In this document: one piece after another, positions 35,399 through 47,060 of the stretch
Layout of the letters: every line of letters starts with the position of its first letter
Position numbering within the stretch: position 1 is the stretch's first letter
Assembly (NCBI GenBank): GCA_947169045.1
Contig: CAMVOC010000001.1
Location: 1 to 64,000 of the forward strand
Direction: 5' to 3'
Source: an uncultured bacterium
GTDB lineage: Bacteria; Patescibacteriota; Gracilibacteria; Absconditabacterales; Absconditicoccaceae
Length of the DNA: 64,000 nt
Notes under the pieces: model-generated
Told to the model about the DNA's origin: nothing
The model's input: only the letters and a program-made list of their open reading frames with translations
Database searches by the model: none
Program-made: the position numbers and the translations under genes

Positions 35399-36514
35399 TT
35401 ACACACATTCCAGCACCTCATCAACCTCAATTTTATTAATCGAATACTCCAAATCTTTCTCTCGTCTCCCTAAATGTACCTTAATATAAGCTTCTCATCT
35501 ACCTTTATACAATCAAATATTTCTAGTTAAAGGATAAGGCCCAAATTTTCTCGGAATCTCTGGCCCAAACAGCCCAATAGTCCTCGTTCACATCGCTGCA
35601 GCTAAATGCATCGGCCCAGTATCATTTGAAATCATCAAATCACACCTCTCGAGCAAATACGCAAATCAAAAAATATTAAACATACCACAGATATTAATGA
35701 CTTGAGTATGATACGATGCGGGTAGAGCAGTGTAAATCTCTTGCACAGCACCATATTCTCACTGAGATCACGACAAAAGAATGATAGTATCACGATGTTG
35801 ATCCAATACCTTTTGAATTAAAGCAGTCCATTTAACCTTTGGCCAAGCTCTTTCTTTTACGGTTTCTGCTAATCAGGTATGCATACAAATAAGTCTACCA
35901 TACTTCAATCTTCCCAAAAATTCATCTACTTTAACTTGATCTTTATCCGTATATTTCAATGGCTCCAAAGCTTCAGGAGCCCTATAATCAATTCCAATTA
36001 CCCTAATCAAATCCAAACAAGTGACACAAGCATGCTGCTGATCATTATAAACGATTCCTGTATTATAAGCTAATCATCTGACTTTAATATTTGTATATCA
36101 GCAATTGATTTTTCATAACCAAAAAGACAAAAAAGCTGACACCATAAAATATTCTTCCGTATCAATAACGATATCATAGGTTTTAAAGCTAAAAAGTAAT
36201 TTGAGCATATCTTTAGCAGAGAATAAGTTATACCTATGCTTAAAATATCACTGATTCTTAAAAACTCAAATATTCCTGGTACTAGCAAGCAAATCATATT
36301 GCACTCATGCTCAGTAGTGATCTTCTAATTGCTTAATCATAGGGAAAGTAAGCAAACTACTTCACAACGCCCACAAACGAATAACGAGAATTTTCTTGGG
36401 ATGCTGGAGAATCTTACCTCTCTTTCAAACAAAAAAATATTTCATCCAAAAAAGAAGCAAAACAAAGAATCCAACGAAATACTTATCTATCTGCCTTAAA
36501 ACTTTTACGTTCAT
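35399..36514 (-). CDS. GT9-like (ADP-heptose:LPS heptosyltransferase family) glycosyltransferase
   Basis: The 371-residue protein has an N-terminal hydrophobic segment (FVGFFVLLLFWMKYFF) and then the GT9 start KILVIRLWALGSSLLTFPMI. TYDIVIDTEEYF is followed later by the donor site SNDTGPMHLAAAMGTRTIGL with FGPEIPRKFGPY. Family members add heptose or related sugars using ADP-sugar donors. An RfaE-like nucleotidyltransferase gene lies 32 bases upstream. The organism may lack LPS, so the acceptor is unknown. TGA glycines are common here too. Confidence 0.85.
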
Positions 36515-36546
36515 AAGAATATCTCACACCATAAAACAAGCATCCG

Positions 36547-36993
36547 CTACCCACGGCTTTTTACCCTATAATCACTACTATTATGAGTCTTTTGACCGAG
36601 ACCATCCTTAATCTCTACTCAGAGAGCCTCACACACTGCAACTTCTGGAATATTTCCGCTAAATCTATCTCAACCTTTCCCAAAAATAATTTTTACCTGA
36701 TCACCATACAGCTTTTGAATCTTTTTTACAATTTCTTCAATCGACCTACACACAGACCCATCTTGATCAACAGAAAGAAAAACCTGATCCACCACCTTTA
36801 AAGCACTGACAATCCTCATACGAAAATCCTCATCCTGGAAAATCTCTTGTTTCCCTGTCTTGAGCATCGCCTGATGATCAGAATTAACAATAACCCACAA
36901 TTCGTCGCCAAGCTCCTTACAAAGTTCCAGACATTCCAAATGCCCAGGATGCAGGGGATTAAAATACCCTGAAGTAATGACAACCGTTTTCAT
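36547..36993 (-). CDS. RfaE/HldE-C-like nucleotidyltransferase
   Basis: The 148-residue cytidylyltransferase-fold protein has TVVITSGYFNPLHPGHLECL with the HxGH nucleotide-binding motif (HPGH), then LWVIVNSDHQAMLKTG and IFGKGGDRFSGNIPE, with NSSDYR near the end. It resembles the adenylyltransferase half of HldE/RfaE, which makes ADP-heptose, and also other glycerol-phosphate-type transferases. The adjacent GT9-like gene supports an ADP-sugar role. I chose the ATG at 36993. An upstream TTG would add six residues. Confidence 0.8.
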
Positions 36994-37022
36994 TTCCGCA
37001 AAATGAGCCAACTAAAAAGCAT

Positions 37023-38210
37023 TTAGTGAGAGACAATCATAGCAGTTTCTTTAGCAATCATCAATTCTTCATCCGTAGGTACTACGATCACAGTAACCTT
37101 TGAATCTGCAGTTGAAATCACTCTTTCCTCACCTCTAAAGTCATTTTTACTTTCATCTAATCTGATTCCCAAATATCACAAGTTCTCCATCAAAAGTTTC
37201 CTTTGGAGAGAAGAATTTTCCAAGATTCCAGCAGTGAAAACAATCACGTCAACTCCATTCATATAGGCAACATAAGCACCAAGATATTTCAAAATTCCTT
37301 TTGTATACATCTTCATTACAGTAGTTTCAGGCTCCTTACCAGCCAAAAATCACTCTTCAATCTCCCTATGATCACTAGAAACTCCAGAGATTCCGAGTAA
37401 ACCTGATTTCTTATTCATCATCGTATCGAGATCTTCTAGGCTCATATTAGCATTTTTCGCCAAAAATGGTAAAATAGCACTATCAATATCCCCACAACGA
37501 GTACCCATAATCACTCCTTCGAGTGGCGTAAAACCTAAGGAAGTATCGACAACTTCACCATTTTGAATAGCGGTAACAGAGCCACCATTACCAATATGGC
37601 AAGTAATCATTCTCGTTTTTGCGTAGTCTAGTCCAAGGATTTCACAAGCCCTATGACTCACATAATTATGAGAAGTCCCATGAAAACCATATCTTCTAAT
37701 TCCATACTTTTCATACAGTTCACGTGGCAAAGCATACAAATAATGTTCAGGCTTCATCGTCTGATGGAAAGCCGTATCAAAAACTGCAACATTTGGCACT
37801 CCAGGCAAGATTTCCTCACACGCCTCAATTCCCATAAGATTTGCAGGTTGATGAAGAGGAGCAAGTGGAATCAGCTTTCTCAACTGTTCTTTTACTTCAG
37901 AAGTAATCAAAACAGAAGAAGTAAAAAGCTCACCTCCATGAACGACCCTATGCCCCACAGCATCTATCTTAATTCCAGCAATTAATTCCAAGACTTTTCC
38001 TAGAGCTTCATTATGATTAGCGAGGTTTCCTGCAATTTCAGATTTTTTTCGCTCATTTCCTGCACTTTTATCTAAAGTTTTATGCTTAATCATTCAACCT
38101 TCTATCCCAATTCTCTCAACCAACCCTTTCGCTAGCACTTCTTGATTATCCCAATTAAGGAGCTGATACTTTAACGAGCTACTCCCTGAATTTAATACTA
38201 AAATATTCAT
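37023..38210 (-). CDS. ackA: Acetate kinase
   Basis: The 395-residue protein starts [18 protein letters not shown] and carries [48 protein letters not shown] and [11 protein letters not shown], all diagnostic for AckA. Length is typical. A few TGA glycines occur (for example in EEGFLAG). It interconverts acetyl phosphate plus ADP with acetate plus ATP, giving substrate-level ATP in a fermentative cell. No pta partner is in the window. It marks the return from the AT-rich island to ordinary base composition. Confidence 0.95.
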
Positions 38211-38428
38211 GTAAAACAAAAAAAGAAATAAAAAACTGACATCCTCCAAAGCATAACCAGTCGACTAACGTCACAACGACGAAAATCTAGTTCTGCAAAG
38301 AAAAAGACTACAACAAATGTAGTAAATTATTCCCAAAAATCAAGGGATAAAATTCATAGCCCATTTTTTGCATAAATCATAAAAAATCACTATAATTACC
38401 GTAGAATTTTTATCCTTTCAAAAAACCT
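38211..38428 (+). promoter_or_regulatory. Divergent spacer with rightward promoter
   Basis: This is the spacer between ackA (left) and the Pro/Thr/Glu-rich membrane protein (right). Rightward promoter: TTGCAT 38368-38373, 17-base spacer, TATAAT 38391-38396, about 32 bases before the ATG. No leftward promoter or RNA gene was recognised. Confidence 0.55.
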
Positions 38429-40513
38429 ATGCCAACAACTGACCCAACTACAAACCCAGCAACACCAGCTATAGACCCAACAACGCAGAATCCAGCGACA
38501 CAAGAGCCAGCGACTCCACCAGCAGATCCTGCAGATTTTGTTTTAGATTTTGGGGATACAGTAGCAAAAGCTCCTGTACAAACGCAAGAAGAACCACTTG
38601 CAACAAGAAGCGAAGAAACAGGACAAACCAACGAAAAAGAAGAAACTCCAGAACCAATAGTCGAAGCTCCTACGCCAGAAGAAACAACACAACAGGAAAA
38701 CAAGACTGAACCAGCCAATGAAACAGCCTTAGAAGAGCTAGAAATCCCTCAACAAGAAGGGGATACAAGTACTCCAGCAGAGATTCCAACAGAGCCACTT
38801 GCAGAACCACAAACAGAAGCACCTGCAGAAACAACAATAGAAACGCCCACAGAAACACAAGCCGAAGCGCCAACAGAAACACCAATAGAGACTCCTACAG
38901 AAACTCAAACAGTAGAGCCTAGTATCTCAGAAGAGCCTCAACCAGTAGAAACACAACCAGAGTTTCAGCCAGAAATTCAACCAGAAACTCCAACAGCACC
39001 TGTGAATCCATCTGCAGAAGAACAACCTCAAGAAACTCCTCAAGTAGATCTTGCTCCTTCAGGAATATTTAAACCATTGCAGGGAGACGAAGATCCAAAT
39101 ACATCCACTACGACGCCAACCATTGAGCCTACTGCTGAGATTTCCACCCCATTTAATGATACGCCAGCAGAAACTACACAAGCAGCTCCACAAAGCACCT
39201 ATGAACCAACCGCAGAAGCCTTTAATCAAACCCTAAACGCTCTAAATACAGCAAAGGAAAACGGAGAAAATGTCATAATGTCTGACCAATTAAACGCTTC
39301 CGTATTTGCCGAAGAACCTGCAAAACCTGAAGAAACAGGACCAATGCTTTCTCTAGATGAAATGCTAGCAAAAAAGAATGGAGAGCTCCCAACTAACCCA
39401 GAAAATACCACTACCACAGAAAATACAGAAATGCCAGCACAAGAGCCTTCCATATGAGAAGCACAACCAGCGCCAGAAGGACAAGCTCCTGCCGTTGCAG
39501 ATGCTTTTGAGCCAATGAAACAAGCAATTGAAGAATACGAAAAAAAACAGCTAGAAAAAGATAATATTAATCCCGAAGGAATTCCTCTAGTAATCGACGT
39601 ACCACCAGAAGAAAAGAACATTCCTGAGCCAGCTCAACCAGAAATTCAAATCGAAGAGCCAGCTCCTGCTGAAGTTCCAGCAACCATCTCATTAGATCAG
39701 ATTCAAACACCAGAAATAGCTCCAACTCCAGCCCCAGATCCTATCCCTGAGCAGACACCAGCACCTGCACCCCAGCCAGCACCAACATCTAGCTCACTAA
39801 TTGATAAAATTAAACAACCTAAAACACTGATTCTCATCGGAGCATTAGTTGCTGCAGGGATAGCTGCTTATTTTCTGCTAATGCAATGAACTACATCAGC
39901 CCCTACAATCAATACCCCTACCATTACAACGCCCACTGACACCATAGAGCCTGATCTTACTATCCCAGAAGAGGAATCTGACCTCACACTTACCGGAGAT
40001 ACAACTACTTCTCCAGAATTTTCAGAGGGAGATATGGAGGAAGGATTTTGAGTAGCAGAAGAAATTGGAGAAGGAACAGATCGAGCGACAGGCCAACCAA
40101 GCGAACCGTTTCAACCAGACAGCGAAATAACCGATTCACAAATTTCTTCAGAAGAACTTCCCTCAGCAGAGGAGTTAAGTTTGCTATTTAGTAATTACGC
40201 AGAAATGGGTAATTCTTACCTAGACATTGGGGAATCACAAAATGACATTTTCCTAGTAAAATTTGGAGGATATTTAGCATATCATGGAAATCTTCTTGCA
40301 AATAATCCTCCTTTAGATATACAGGAATATTCCATACTAAAAACACGTATGAATGACATTTTAACTAAATTAAATCAATATCTTGATGGCTCATATGACC
40401 CAACTGCAGCCTCATCCCAGACAGAAACAGCGACCTTCGACCAAGCAGCATACGACGAAGCAGCCTATGAAGAAATCAAAAATTTCGTCGATGCACAAGG
40501 AGGATTGATTTAA
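38429..40513 (+). CDS. Large Pro/Thr/Glu-rich single-pass membrane protein
   Basis: The 694-residue protein has an acidic low-complexity N-terminal region of about 460 residues made of Thr-Pro-Glu-Ala imperfect repeats (such as ETPTETQAEAPTETPIETPT). One membrane helix follows at about residues 467-486 (TLILIGALVAAGIAAYFLL). After another acidic linker, a folded-looking C-terminal domain begins around residue 580 (LSLLFSNYAEMGNSYLDIGE). There are only three in-frame TGA codons. With no signal peptide, the long N-terminal region may be cytoplasmic, as in some cell-division or pilus scaffold proteins. I recognise no family. The C-terminal codons overlap the recombinase start. Confidence 0.75.
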
Positions 40514-41414
40514 TCAATACGAATTTGATAATACACTATCTACCCACCTCGAAAGATTCATAAATCACCTACAATACGCCAAAAATTCCTCTCCCAAAAC
40601 CGTAGAAAATTACTCTTTACGAATCAATAGATTCATCACGTATATTGGAGATATCACAGCAGAAAAGGTTAAAAGTCTGCATATTCAGGACTTTAGAATG
40701 TATCTCATACAGCAAGGACTCTCACCAAAGACCGTCAATTATCATATTGTGGCTCTTAGGTCTTTTTTTAAATTTCTCATCAGAAACGATATCGAAACCA
40801 TTTCTCCAGAAAAACTCGATTTAGCAAAGATTCCTCCTCGTCAAGTAAATTATTTAACAGAGGAAGAAGTAACGAAAATACTGGAGGCTCCGAAATCTAC
40901 ACATCCCGACTCCAATGTTCTAAGCCTCCGCGACACAGCAATCCTTCAAACTCTATATGGGACAGGACTTCGTGTCACCGAACTCATATCACTAAAAATC
41001 AACGATATCCATATCGATCAAAAACAATTTTCCATCATTGGAAAGGGGAGTAAACTACGTTCTGTCTTTATGACTCAGCAAGCCAAGACAGCCATACGTG
41101 AATACCTCTCTGCAAGGACAGACACATCAGATTTTTTATTTATTTCTCTTTCCAAAAACTCTTATGGTAAGCCACTTTCCAGAAATTCAATAGAAGCCAT
41201 CGTCAAACAATATGCCACACACGCAAGAATCAACAAAAAAGTAACTCCTCACACCCTGAGACACAGCTTTGCAACTTCACTACTTCGCAAAGGTGCAGAC
41301 ATCCGTTCAGTGCAGGCACTTCTTGGACATTCTTCTATTACTACCACGCAAATTTATACACACATCGACGATAAATTCTTACAAGAAGTACACAATTTAC
41401 TCGATCAAGAATAA
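40491..41414 (+). CDS. xerC: Tyrosine recombinase XerC/XerD
   Basis: The 307-residue phage-integrase-family recombinase has an N-terminal SAM-like domain (LERFINHLQYAKNSSPKTVE) and the catalytic residues. These are Arg in YGTGLRVTELISLK (about residue 161), then Lys, HTLRHSFATSLLRKG (HxxR), the His of LLGHSSITTTQ and the nucleophile Tyr in IYTHID. It has only one TGA, near the N-terminus. It is the size of chromosome-dimer-resolving XerC/D. No attachment sites were seen nearby, so a housekeeping role is favoured. The ATG at 40491 overlaps the upstream gene by 23 bases. Confidence 0.9.
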
Positions 41415-41424
41415 GTTACGAAAA

Positions 41425-41919
41425 TTACCTCAAAAAGCTTTCATCGCATCTCTGATATTCAAAAAATTCATTTCCAAACCAAAGTTTCAATTCCAACGCA
41501 GCTTCTTCAGTATTCCCACTTGCATGAATCAGATTTGGGATACCTTTTTTGGCCTGATCCCCATAAGCAAAGGTCATATGAGCATAATCACCTCTAATAG
41601 TCCCCGGATTCGCACTAGCAGGTTCAGTCGCTCCAACCATCTGACGAACGACTTTTGCAGCATCTATCCCTTCCAGAGCGACAGCAATCACAGGTCATCT
41701 TTGCATAGCTTCTAGATTGAGATTAAACACTTCTTCCCCACGACGAGAAATCATCGTACCAATCGTTTCATAATGCTGATAAAAGAAATCTCTATCCGGT
41801 TGCATCATCTTCATCCCTACAATTTTCAATCCTCTTTTCTCAAAACGCGAAAGAATCTCCCCACATACTCAGCGTTGTACTGCATCTGGTTTTAAAACAA
41901 TAAGCGTTTTTTCCATCAT
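41425..41919 (-). CDS. ndk: Nucleoside diphosphate kinase
   Basis: The 164-residue protein starts [40 protein letters not shown] and [18 protein letters not shown] follow, then the active-site histidine in [15 protein letters not shown], equivalent to NxxHGSD. It is slightly longer than usual because of a 20-residue C-terminal tail. At least two TGA glycines occur (CGEI, QRGPV). It phosphorylates NDPs to NTPs via a phospho-His intermediate. Two adjacent ATG codons (41919 and 41916) could start it. It is convergent with xerC. Confidence 0.94.
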
Positions 41920-41984
41920 GCCACATAAATAAAAAGATAAAAAAAGCTGATATTCATCGAATGGACCATTTATAACCCACAATC

Positions 41985-42665
41985 TTACTCCTTAAAGTTC
42001 GTTAAAATTCCACACAGTTCAGTCTCACCAGGCGTCCTATTATCCCAAAGCACCTTTACACAATAACGTAATTCCAATGCAGGACAAGAATAACTTTGCA
42101 TAATCATAGGACATTCTTGATTTGTTGAAGCATTTCTTTTATCAAATACTCCAAACACCCTAACAATCCTATAAAACTTCGTACCAGCCAAAGAAATACT
42201 AGACCCCGTAATTTCAAAAAAATCCCTATCCTCTTCAGATTGATCACGAAAATGAGTATACATACGCTCCCAATACTCGGGAGTATTAAGAGAAGCCGAT
42301 GCCCCCGTACGAGATAACAGAAAATAATTTTGGACAACATCCGTCCCAGCATCCTGTTCTAATAACACATATAATCAGGACTGCAAAAGCGCAGAAGAAC
42401 TATCAAAAGGATTACTTCTCAACCAATTTTCATCTCTAGCACTGGAATATTTTTTCCAATTCGTATCCCTAATATTCATCACTCCTTCCATCCCTGATTT
42501 TGCGTAATTAATGGCAATAATCTCCGATCTAGAAAGAATCATCAACTCATAAATCCTAGAAACCGCTACCAAAACCCCAATAATAACAAGAGAAAAAATC
42601 GATAAAGTAACTATCAGTTCAATCAAACTAAAGCCAAGCTTGAGAGCCTGCTTTTTTCTTCTCAT
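41985..42665 (-). CDS. Type IV pilin-like prepilin (PilV/PulJ-like)
   Basis: The 226-residue protein has a short basic leader, then the prepilin-peptidase site and N-methylation helix LKLGFSLIELIVTLSIFSLV with Glu at position +5. The remainder is a hydrophilic globular domain with several Cys (QECPMIMQSYSCPALELRYC). One TGA is at 42369-42371. It is likely a minor pilin or pseudopilin. No pilus assembly genes lie beside it in the window. It may matter for DNA uptake, given the repeated 10-mer described under findings. Confidence 0.82.
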
Positions 42666-42759
42666 GGCTATTTTAATGAAAAATAAATTGAAAAGCTGAC
42701 TAAAGTTTGTATACATAATTGATTTGCCGTTTCAAGTTTTATTTCAGCAATCTCCTCCA

Positions 42760-43368
42760 ATGACGCAACGAATAGGATATATCGTTTTACTCGCCTGTAT
42801 TGGAATCTTAATCTGGGCCATCACAATGGGGACAGAAAAGATGATAAGGCTGATTTTAACCAATTATCTCATTGGAAGCATTTGTTTCGCCTTAGGACAA
42901 TGTATCAATCTCCGAGCAAATCAGCTTGCAACCACACCAGATGCGACATTTTTACGATTTAGCTACCAAGGGCTTGCGAATTTTTTACATGCAGGACAAT
43001 TAACCTTTGAGCTCATAGTATTTGCCCTTTTGGTCATCATCGTATTCACTTCTAGCACCATTTCCATCTCGATGCCCCTAAATCCATCCACAGAAAAACT
43101 CTACAACGTTATTTTCATTCCTCTCACGTTAGTAAGCTTTGTTTTCGCTCTCTATTTTGCCTTAATGGCAGACGGCATCCCTACCTTAGAAGTCATAAAA
43201 ACATCCACAGCAAATACGTTCCCAATAATTCAATCATTCATCGATAATATCTTCTGATGGATGTTCGCCCACGGCTTCCTGGTTATTATGCTTACCAGCA
43301 CTATCAAACTCAAAGTCTCCTTCGCCAAAAAAACAACAGTGCTCCCCTCAGGCCTAGACGGAGTATAA
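42760..43368 (+). CDS. Multi-spanning membrane protein, unknown
   Basis: The 202-residue protein has about five hydrophobic helices (IGYIVLLACIGILIWAITMG, then LTNYLIGSICFALGQCINL, LIVFALLVIIVFTSSTI, LYNVIFIPLTLVSFVFALYF, GFLVIMLTSTIKLKV). One TGA at 43255-43257 is read as Gly, extending the frame for 36 codons through the last helix to TAA 43366-43368. An upstream TTG at 42724 could add 12 residues. No conserved motif was recognised. The next gene encodes an exported protein in the same direction. Confidence 0.65.
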
Positions 43369-43443
43369 AAAGCACAATAACGAAGCTTGAAATTCCAATA
43401 ATAATCAATACGCTCCAATATTTACCCAATAAATCGTGCACAC

Positions 43444-44037
43444 GTGATCAAAAAGTTCCTGCTCACTCTTGTTATCGCTAGTATCATGCTCAGTTCTTGA
43501 GCAACTTTTGCCAGTTTCCAATCTCGTCTATACTGCAAAATCCAAGGAGAGCAGATCGTTGTACTAACCAAAAATGAAAAAGGACTTTATAGATGTGGAG
43601 CCTATTTAAATCATCTCAATATCCTCCTACAAAAAAAATCAGAAGAACTCTTACTTATCTTACAGTACGAAAAAGAAACTAAAGACGAGGATTATCGAAA
43701 CGACGTATACGAAATCAAAAAACAAGAGTTTTCACACCTCATGAGATACAAAAATTCCGTAGTACAAGCCCTTCAGGCCTTTGAAGACAGCTTTTTTACT
43801 CAATACCAGACACTCATAGTCCAGATATTAACCGGATATCTCGACGAATTACAGCAAAGCATAGCACAATCCGAGCATGCAGCACCACAAACTACCCGCG
43901 GAATCACCATATCAAAACGGACAAAACAGCAAATCGAGACCGTACAAAAGATTCTCGACGCTCAAACCCTAGATGAAATCATCATACAAATACCAAAATA
44001 CATTTACCTTAAAAATCAATTAGAAAAATGAAAATAG
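43444..44037 (+). CDS. Exported helical protein, unknown (GTG start)
   Basis: The GTG at 43444 starts MIKKFLLTLVIASIMLSSGATFAS, a clear signal peptide containing one TGA-Gly. The mature part of about 170 residues is mainly helical (KKSEELLLILQYEKETKDED, SKRTKQQIETVQKILDAQ) with two cysteines early on. It ends in code 25 as LEKGK before TAG 44035-44037, overlapping the next gene by ten bases. This is an envelope or periplasm-like protein of unknown role. It may act with the preceding membrane protein and the following cell-wall genes. Confidence 0.65.
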
Positions 44038-44849
44038 GAATCATCAGCTCAGGAAACGAGACGCTCACCCTCCGAAAAGTCCTCACCAAATACAATCACG
44101 AATACCTTGTGTATCACGATCAGACGTTTTTTCCTTTTGGAGAAAAAAATCTCGATTTTATTGTTCAAAACCTGCTATCTTATAGCACATTTCTCCAATC
44201 CCAAGGAGCAGAAGCTATCATTCTCGACCCAATATACGAACTTGCAATAAGTCAAAGAGCAGAGCAGACTGCAAAAAATCTGATTCTCCCGCTCTTTCAG
44301 ACCTATCTTCAAGACGAAGTGCTCCCATATTCTCTCGTAGGAAAAATCGGCCTACTGACTGACAAATGAAGCCTCTCTCAAGCACAAAATATCTTTTCTC
44401 AAACAGTTTCCGACTATCAGCCCACACCCACACAGCAAGCCACCAAAAAATTTCAATTCCCTTTCAACTACCGAATCAAATCTCCTCAGGCTCGACCAGC
44501 AGGAATCATAGATCTCTGAGTTCATAACCCTTATCTCATCAAAACGCTCAAAAACGATCTCAAATACTTTAAAGACGCAAACGTCGACACGGTGATTCCC
44601 CTTCATTACCAATATTTCGCAATGCAACGTACCATAAAATCTTGTTTCAATCACCATAAAACTCGCTTTTTTGATCTCTCCTTCATAGAAAAAAGCTTTA
44701 AAAAGCTGACTACCGAATCGAAATATTCCGTACAACTCCGAACCAATCAATCCCCAGCCTTCCTCACAGAAAAAAAATCTCTCATGCGACTCCTTGAGAG
44801 AGGGAAAACCCAACCAATAACGATCAACACGCTACCTATTACCCATTAA
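44028..44849 (+). CDS. Glutamate-racemase-like (MurI-fold) protein lacking catalytic cysteines
   Basis: The 273-residue protein resembles Asp/Glu racemases by pattern. YLVYHDQTFFPFGEKNLDFI corresponds to the IxYxGDTxxxPYG motif, and SQGAEAIILDPIYELAI corresponds to the segment that normally ends in ACNTA. DTVIPLHYQYF corresponds to LGCTHYP. In both places the catalytic cysteine is missing. It may be a non-enzymatic paralogue or have another function. Its neighbour FtsW supports a cell-wall context. One TGA is at 44367. The assignment is by motif alignment by eye and so is moderate. Confidence 0.55.
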
Positions 44850-44860
44850 TAATTACCAAC

Positions 44861-46102
44861 ATGCCGTTACTAATCAATGGAATTCTCCTCATATTCTTCT
44901 GACTTCTTGCCGTATTTAGCGTAAGTATTTACGAATCTTTTACGCTTTCGCTGTGTAGAGTTGCCGCAACAGCAGCCAACTGTTTAGCAAGATTCCCAGA
45001 ACCAACCAATTATTTTTATTTTTTTCAGCAACTAAAAGCCCTTGCCATAGCAATAGTTGCCGTAATAGTGGTACGAAAATTCCCAGTCCGCGTACTAAAA
45101 ACCCACAAATTCGCATCAGTCGCAATGATTGCAGCATTTATCCTACAGCTTCTCGTATTTACTCAACTTGGAGAGACCTATGGAGGAGCGAGAGGATGGA
45201 TCAGCCTGCCAGGACTAGGGAATCTTCAGCCTTCCGAATTTTTTAAACTTGCATATGTTTTCTTCCTTTCTTCCCGATTACTCAGGAGGAAAGAAATCAT
45301 CAATTCTTCTGAATTCCTCATACAATTCATCGTAACAAGTGCAGCATTATATTGAATTTTTCTTTTCATTCCCGACCTCGGAACAGTACTAATTATCGGA
45401 GTTACTGCGCTAGTAATTGCACGATACGCAGGACTAAGACTGAAAAAAATCCTCTTAGTCTTGGGGATTGGAGTGACCTCGTGATTTATCGTAGGAATGT
45501 CACTGTATATGATCAATCCAAAATTCGATTACATCCACAATAGATTTTCGTATTTCTTAGGAATCAACCAAAACGATCAAGTCAATCAAGACGAACAAAT
45601 CGGACGACAAAATGAGCAAGCTCTCAGAGCAATCGGTGGAGGAGGATTCTTAGGAGAAGGATATGGAAAAGGGCTTCAAAAATTCTGATACATCCCCGAG
45701 GCTCAATCAGATTTCATTTTTGCTGCTTTTTCAGAAGAAATCGGATTCGCCGGAAATCTCATTTTGCTAGGACTGTACTGTCGAATGTTTCGATACGTCC
45801 TTTCTCATCTTCAGAAACTCAGAGACCCTCAGTCAAAAATGATCGGAGTAGGAATCATCTCAATTATCACCATCCAAACTTTCATTCATATCTGCGTAAA
45901 TATTAAAATCCTTCCAAACACAGGGATTACCTTGCCATTTGTCAGTGCATGAGGGACTTCTCTGATGGTATCTTGTATGGAACTCATGTTGCTATACAAA
46001 CTCATCAACTCCGAAGCTCCTCAAAAACTCATCACCAACGAACACAGTGAAACTCCAGCGACCAAAAAGCATTCCTACAGAAAAACGCTCCCAATTAGAT
46101 AG
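44861..46102 (+). CDS. ftsW: FtsW/RodA/SpoVE-type peptidoglycan glycosyltransferase (SEDS)
   Basis: The 413-residue SEDS protein has about ten membrane helices. Typical motifs are GGARGWISLPGLGNLQPSEF followed by KLAYVFFLS, IPDLGTVLIIGVTALVI, EQALRAIGGGGFLGEGYGKG, EAQSDFIFAAFSEEIGFAGN, and the C-terminal NTGITLPFVSAGGTSLMVSC. Several key glycines are TGA. SEDS proteins polymerise lipid II with a class B PBP during division (FtsW) or elongation (RodA). The symbol is by best resemblance. The MurI-like gene upstream is in the same direction. Confidence 0.9.
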
Positions 46103-46176
46103 AGAAAACTTGCATTTTTCTCGAATTTTCAGTATACTTATCATAAGATTTTTATTCTCTAAAAGAGAAAAAGCTG

Positions 46177-46950
46177 ATGCAAAAACAAAACGCATTACTT
46201 CTCAGCACAGACACCCTCGTAAACTATGGTCTCGACCGTATTTTTGCGCTCACAAAGGAAGCATGATTTGATGGAATCGATTTAGCAATGCGAAAAGGAT
46301 TTGATGCTCGAGATGAAGAATATGTTCAGGAGCTTTCAGAAACCTACGAACTTCCTATTGGCGTCATCCAGACTTCCAATAAACTCAACCAAAAAGAAAT
46401 GGATAAAGCTCTTGATCTCTGCGAACTTACAGGAGCCGACACCATTGCAATCAACGCTCCAAAAATTACCGACTTCAAAGTATACGACTTCATAGCAGAC
46501 AACCTTAAAACCTATCAAGACGCTAATCCTCAACTAAAGTTTACCATCATCAATCCTACAGACTCCAAATTATTTGCCCTACCAATACCCGAATTCAGAT
46601 TTGCAAATCTCATTGACATCGTCAAAAAACACTCAGCATACCTCGGATTAGACATCACTCATCTGGATATGGATACATTTGAAGAAAATTTTGTCAGAAA
46701 ACTCGAAGATTATACGCCATATATTTCCGTGCTCTACTTTTCAGACAAAAATAGGAAAGGACGTATGCACTTAGTTCCATGAGATGGAGACCTCAATCTC
46801 GCCAATTTTCTCAAAAAGCTCAAAAAAAGCTGATACACCAACCCAATCAGCATCAAAATCGACTTCAAACCACAAGAACTTGCAAATCGTGAAAAGATAC
46901 TTTCTCAACTCATAAAAATCAGAGAATTTTACGAAAAAAATTTCCAATAA
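46177..46950 (+). CDS. Xylose-isomerase-like TIM-barrel protein
   Basis: The 257-residue protein resembles sugar phosphate isomerase/epimerase TIM barrels (AP endonuclease 2 superfamily). Its opening GLDRIFALTKEAGFDGIDLA is the family's first strand pattern, and LDITHLDMDTFEENFVRKL and VLYFSDKNRKGRMHLVPGDG fit later metal-site strands. TGA codons lie in EAGFDG and VPGDG. The substrate is unknown. The ATG at 46177 overlaps a copy of the AAAAAGCTGA motif. It lies 74 bases past ftsW. Confidence 0.72.
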
Positions 46951-46977
46951 AAGCAGTACTCAACAAAAAAGACTTGA

Positions 46978-47005
46978 CTTTTTGATAAAAATGAATATAC
47001 TAAAG
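46978..47005 (+). promoter_or_regulatory. Promoter of the 70-residue membrane protein gene
   Basis: TTGACTTTTT, a 16-base spacer from TTGACT, and TATACT. It closely matches the promoters of the small-gene array at 54.9-63.3 kb. The ATG follows about 55 bases later. Confidence 0.65.
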
Positions 47006-47060
47006 AATACATTAATGAGAACAAAAACAGAAATAGTAAATAATAGAAACGAGGCAAAAT

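Noticed and set aside
38410-38885. Long minus-strand ORFs opposite the Pro/Thr/Glu-rich gene (for example 102 aa at 38410-38718)
   Set aside because: They are shadows of the low-complexity coding sequence on the other strand: no start signal, Val/Ser/Leu-only composition.
40491-41414. xerC-like recombinase as integrase of a mobile element
   Set aside because: No flanking direct repeats, tRNA attachment site or cargo seen; size and motifs fit housekeeping XerC/D.
44352-44813. 153-aa minus-strand ORF over the MurI-like gene
   Set aside because: The + frame continues through TGA as Gly with racemase-like motifs; the minus frame shows no family resemblance.
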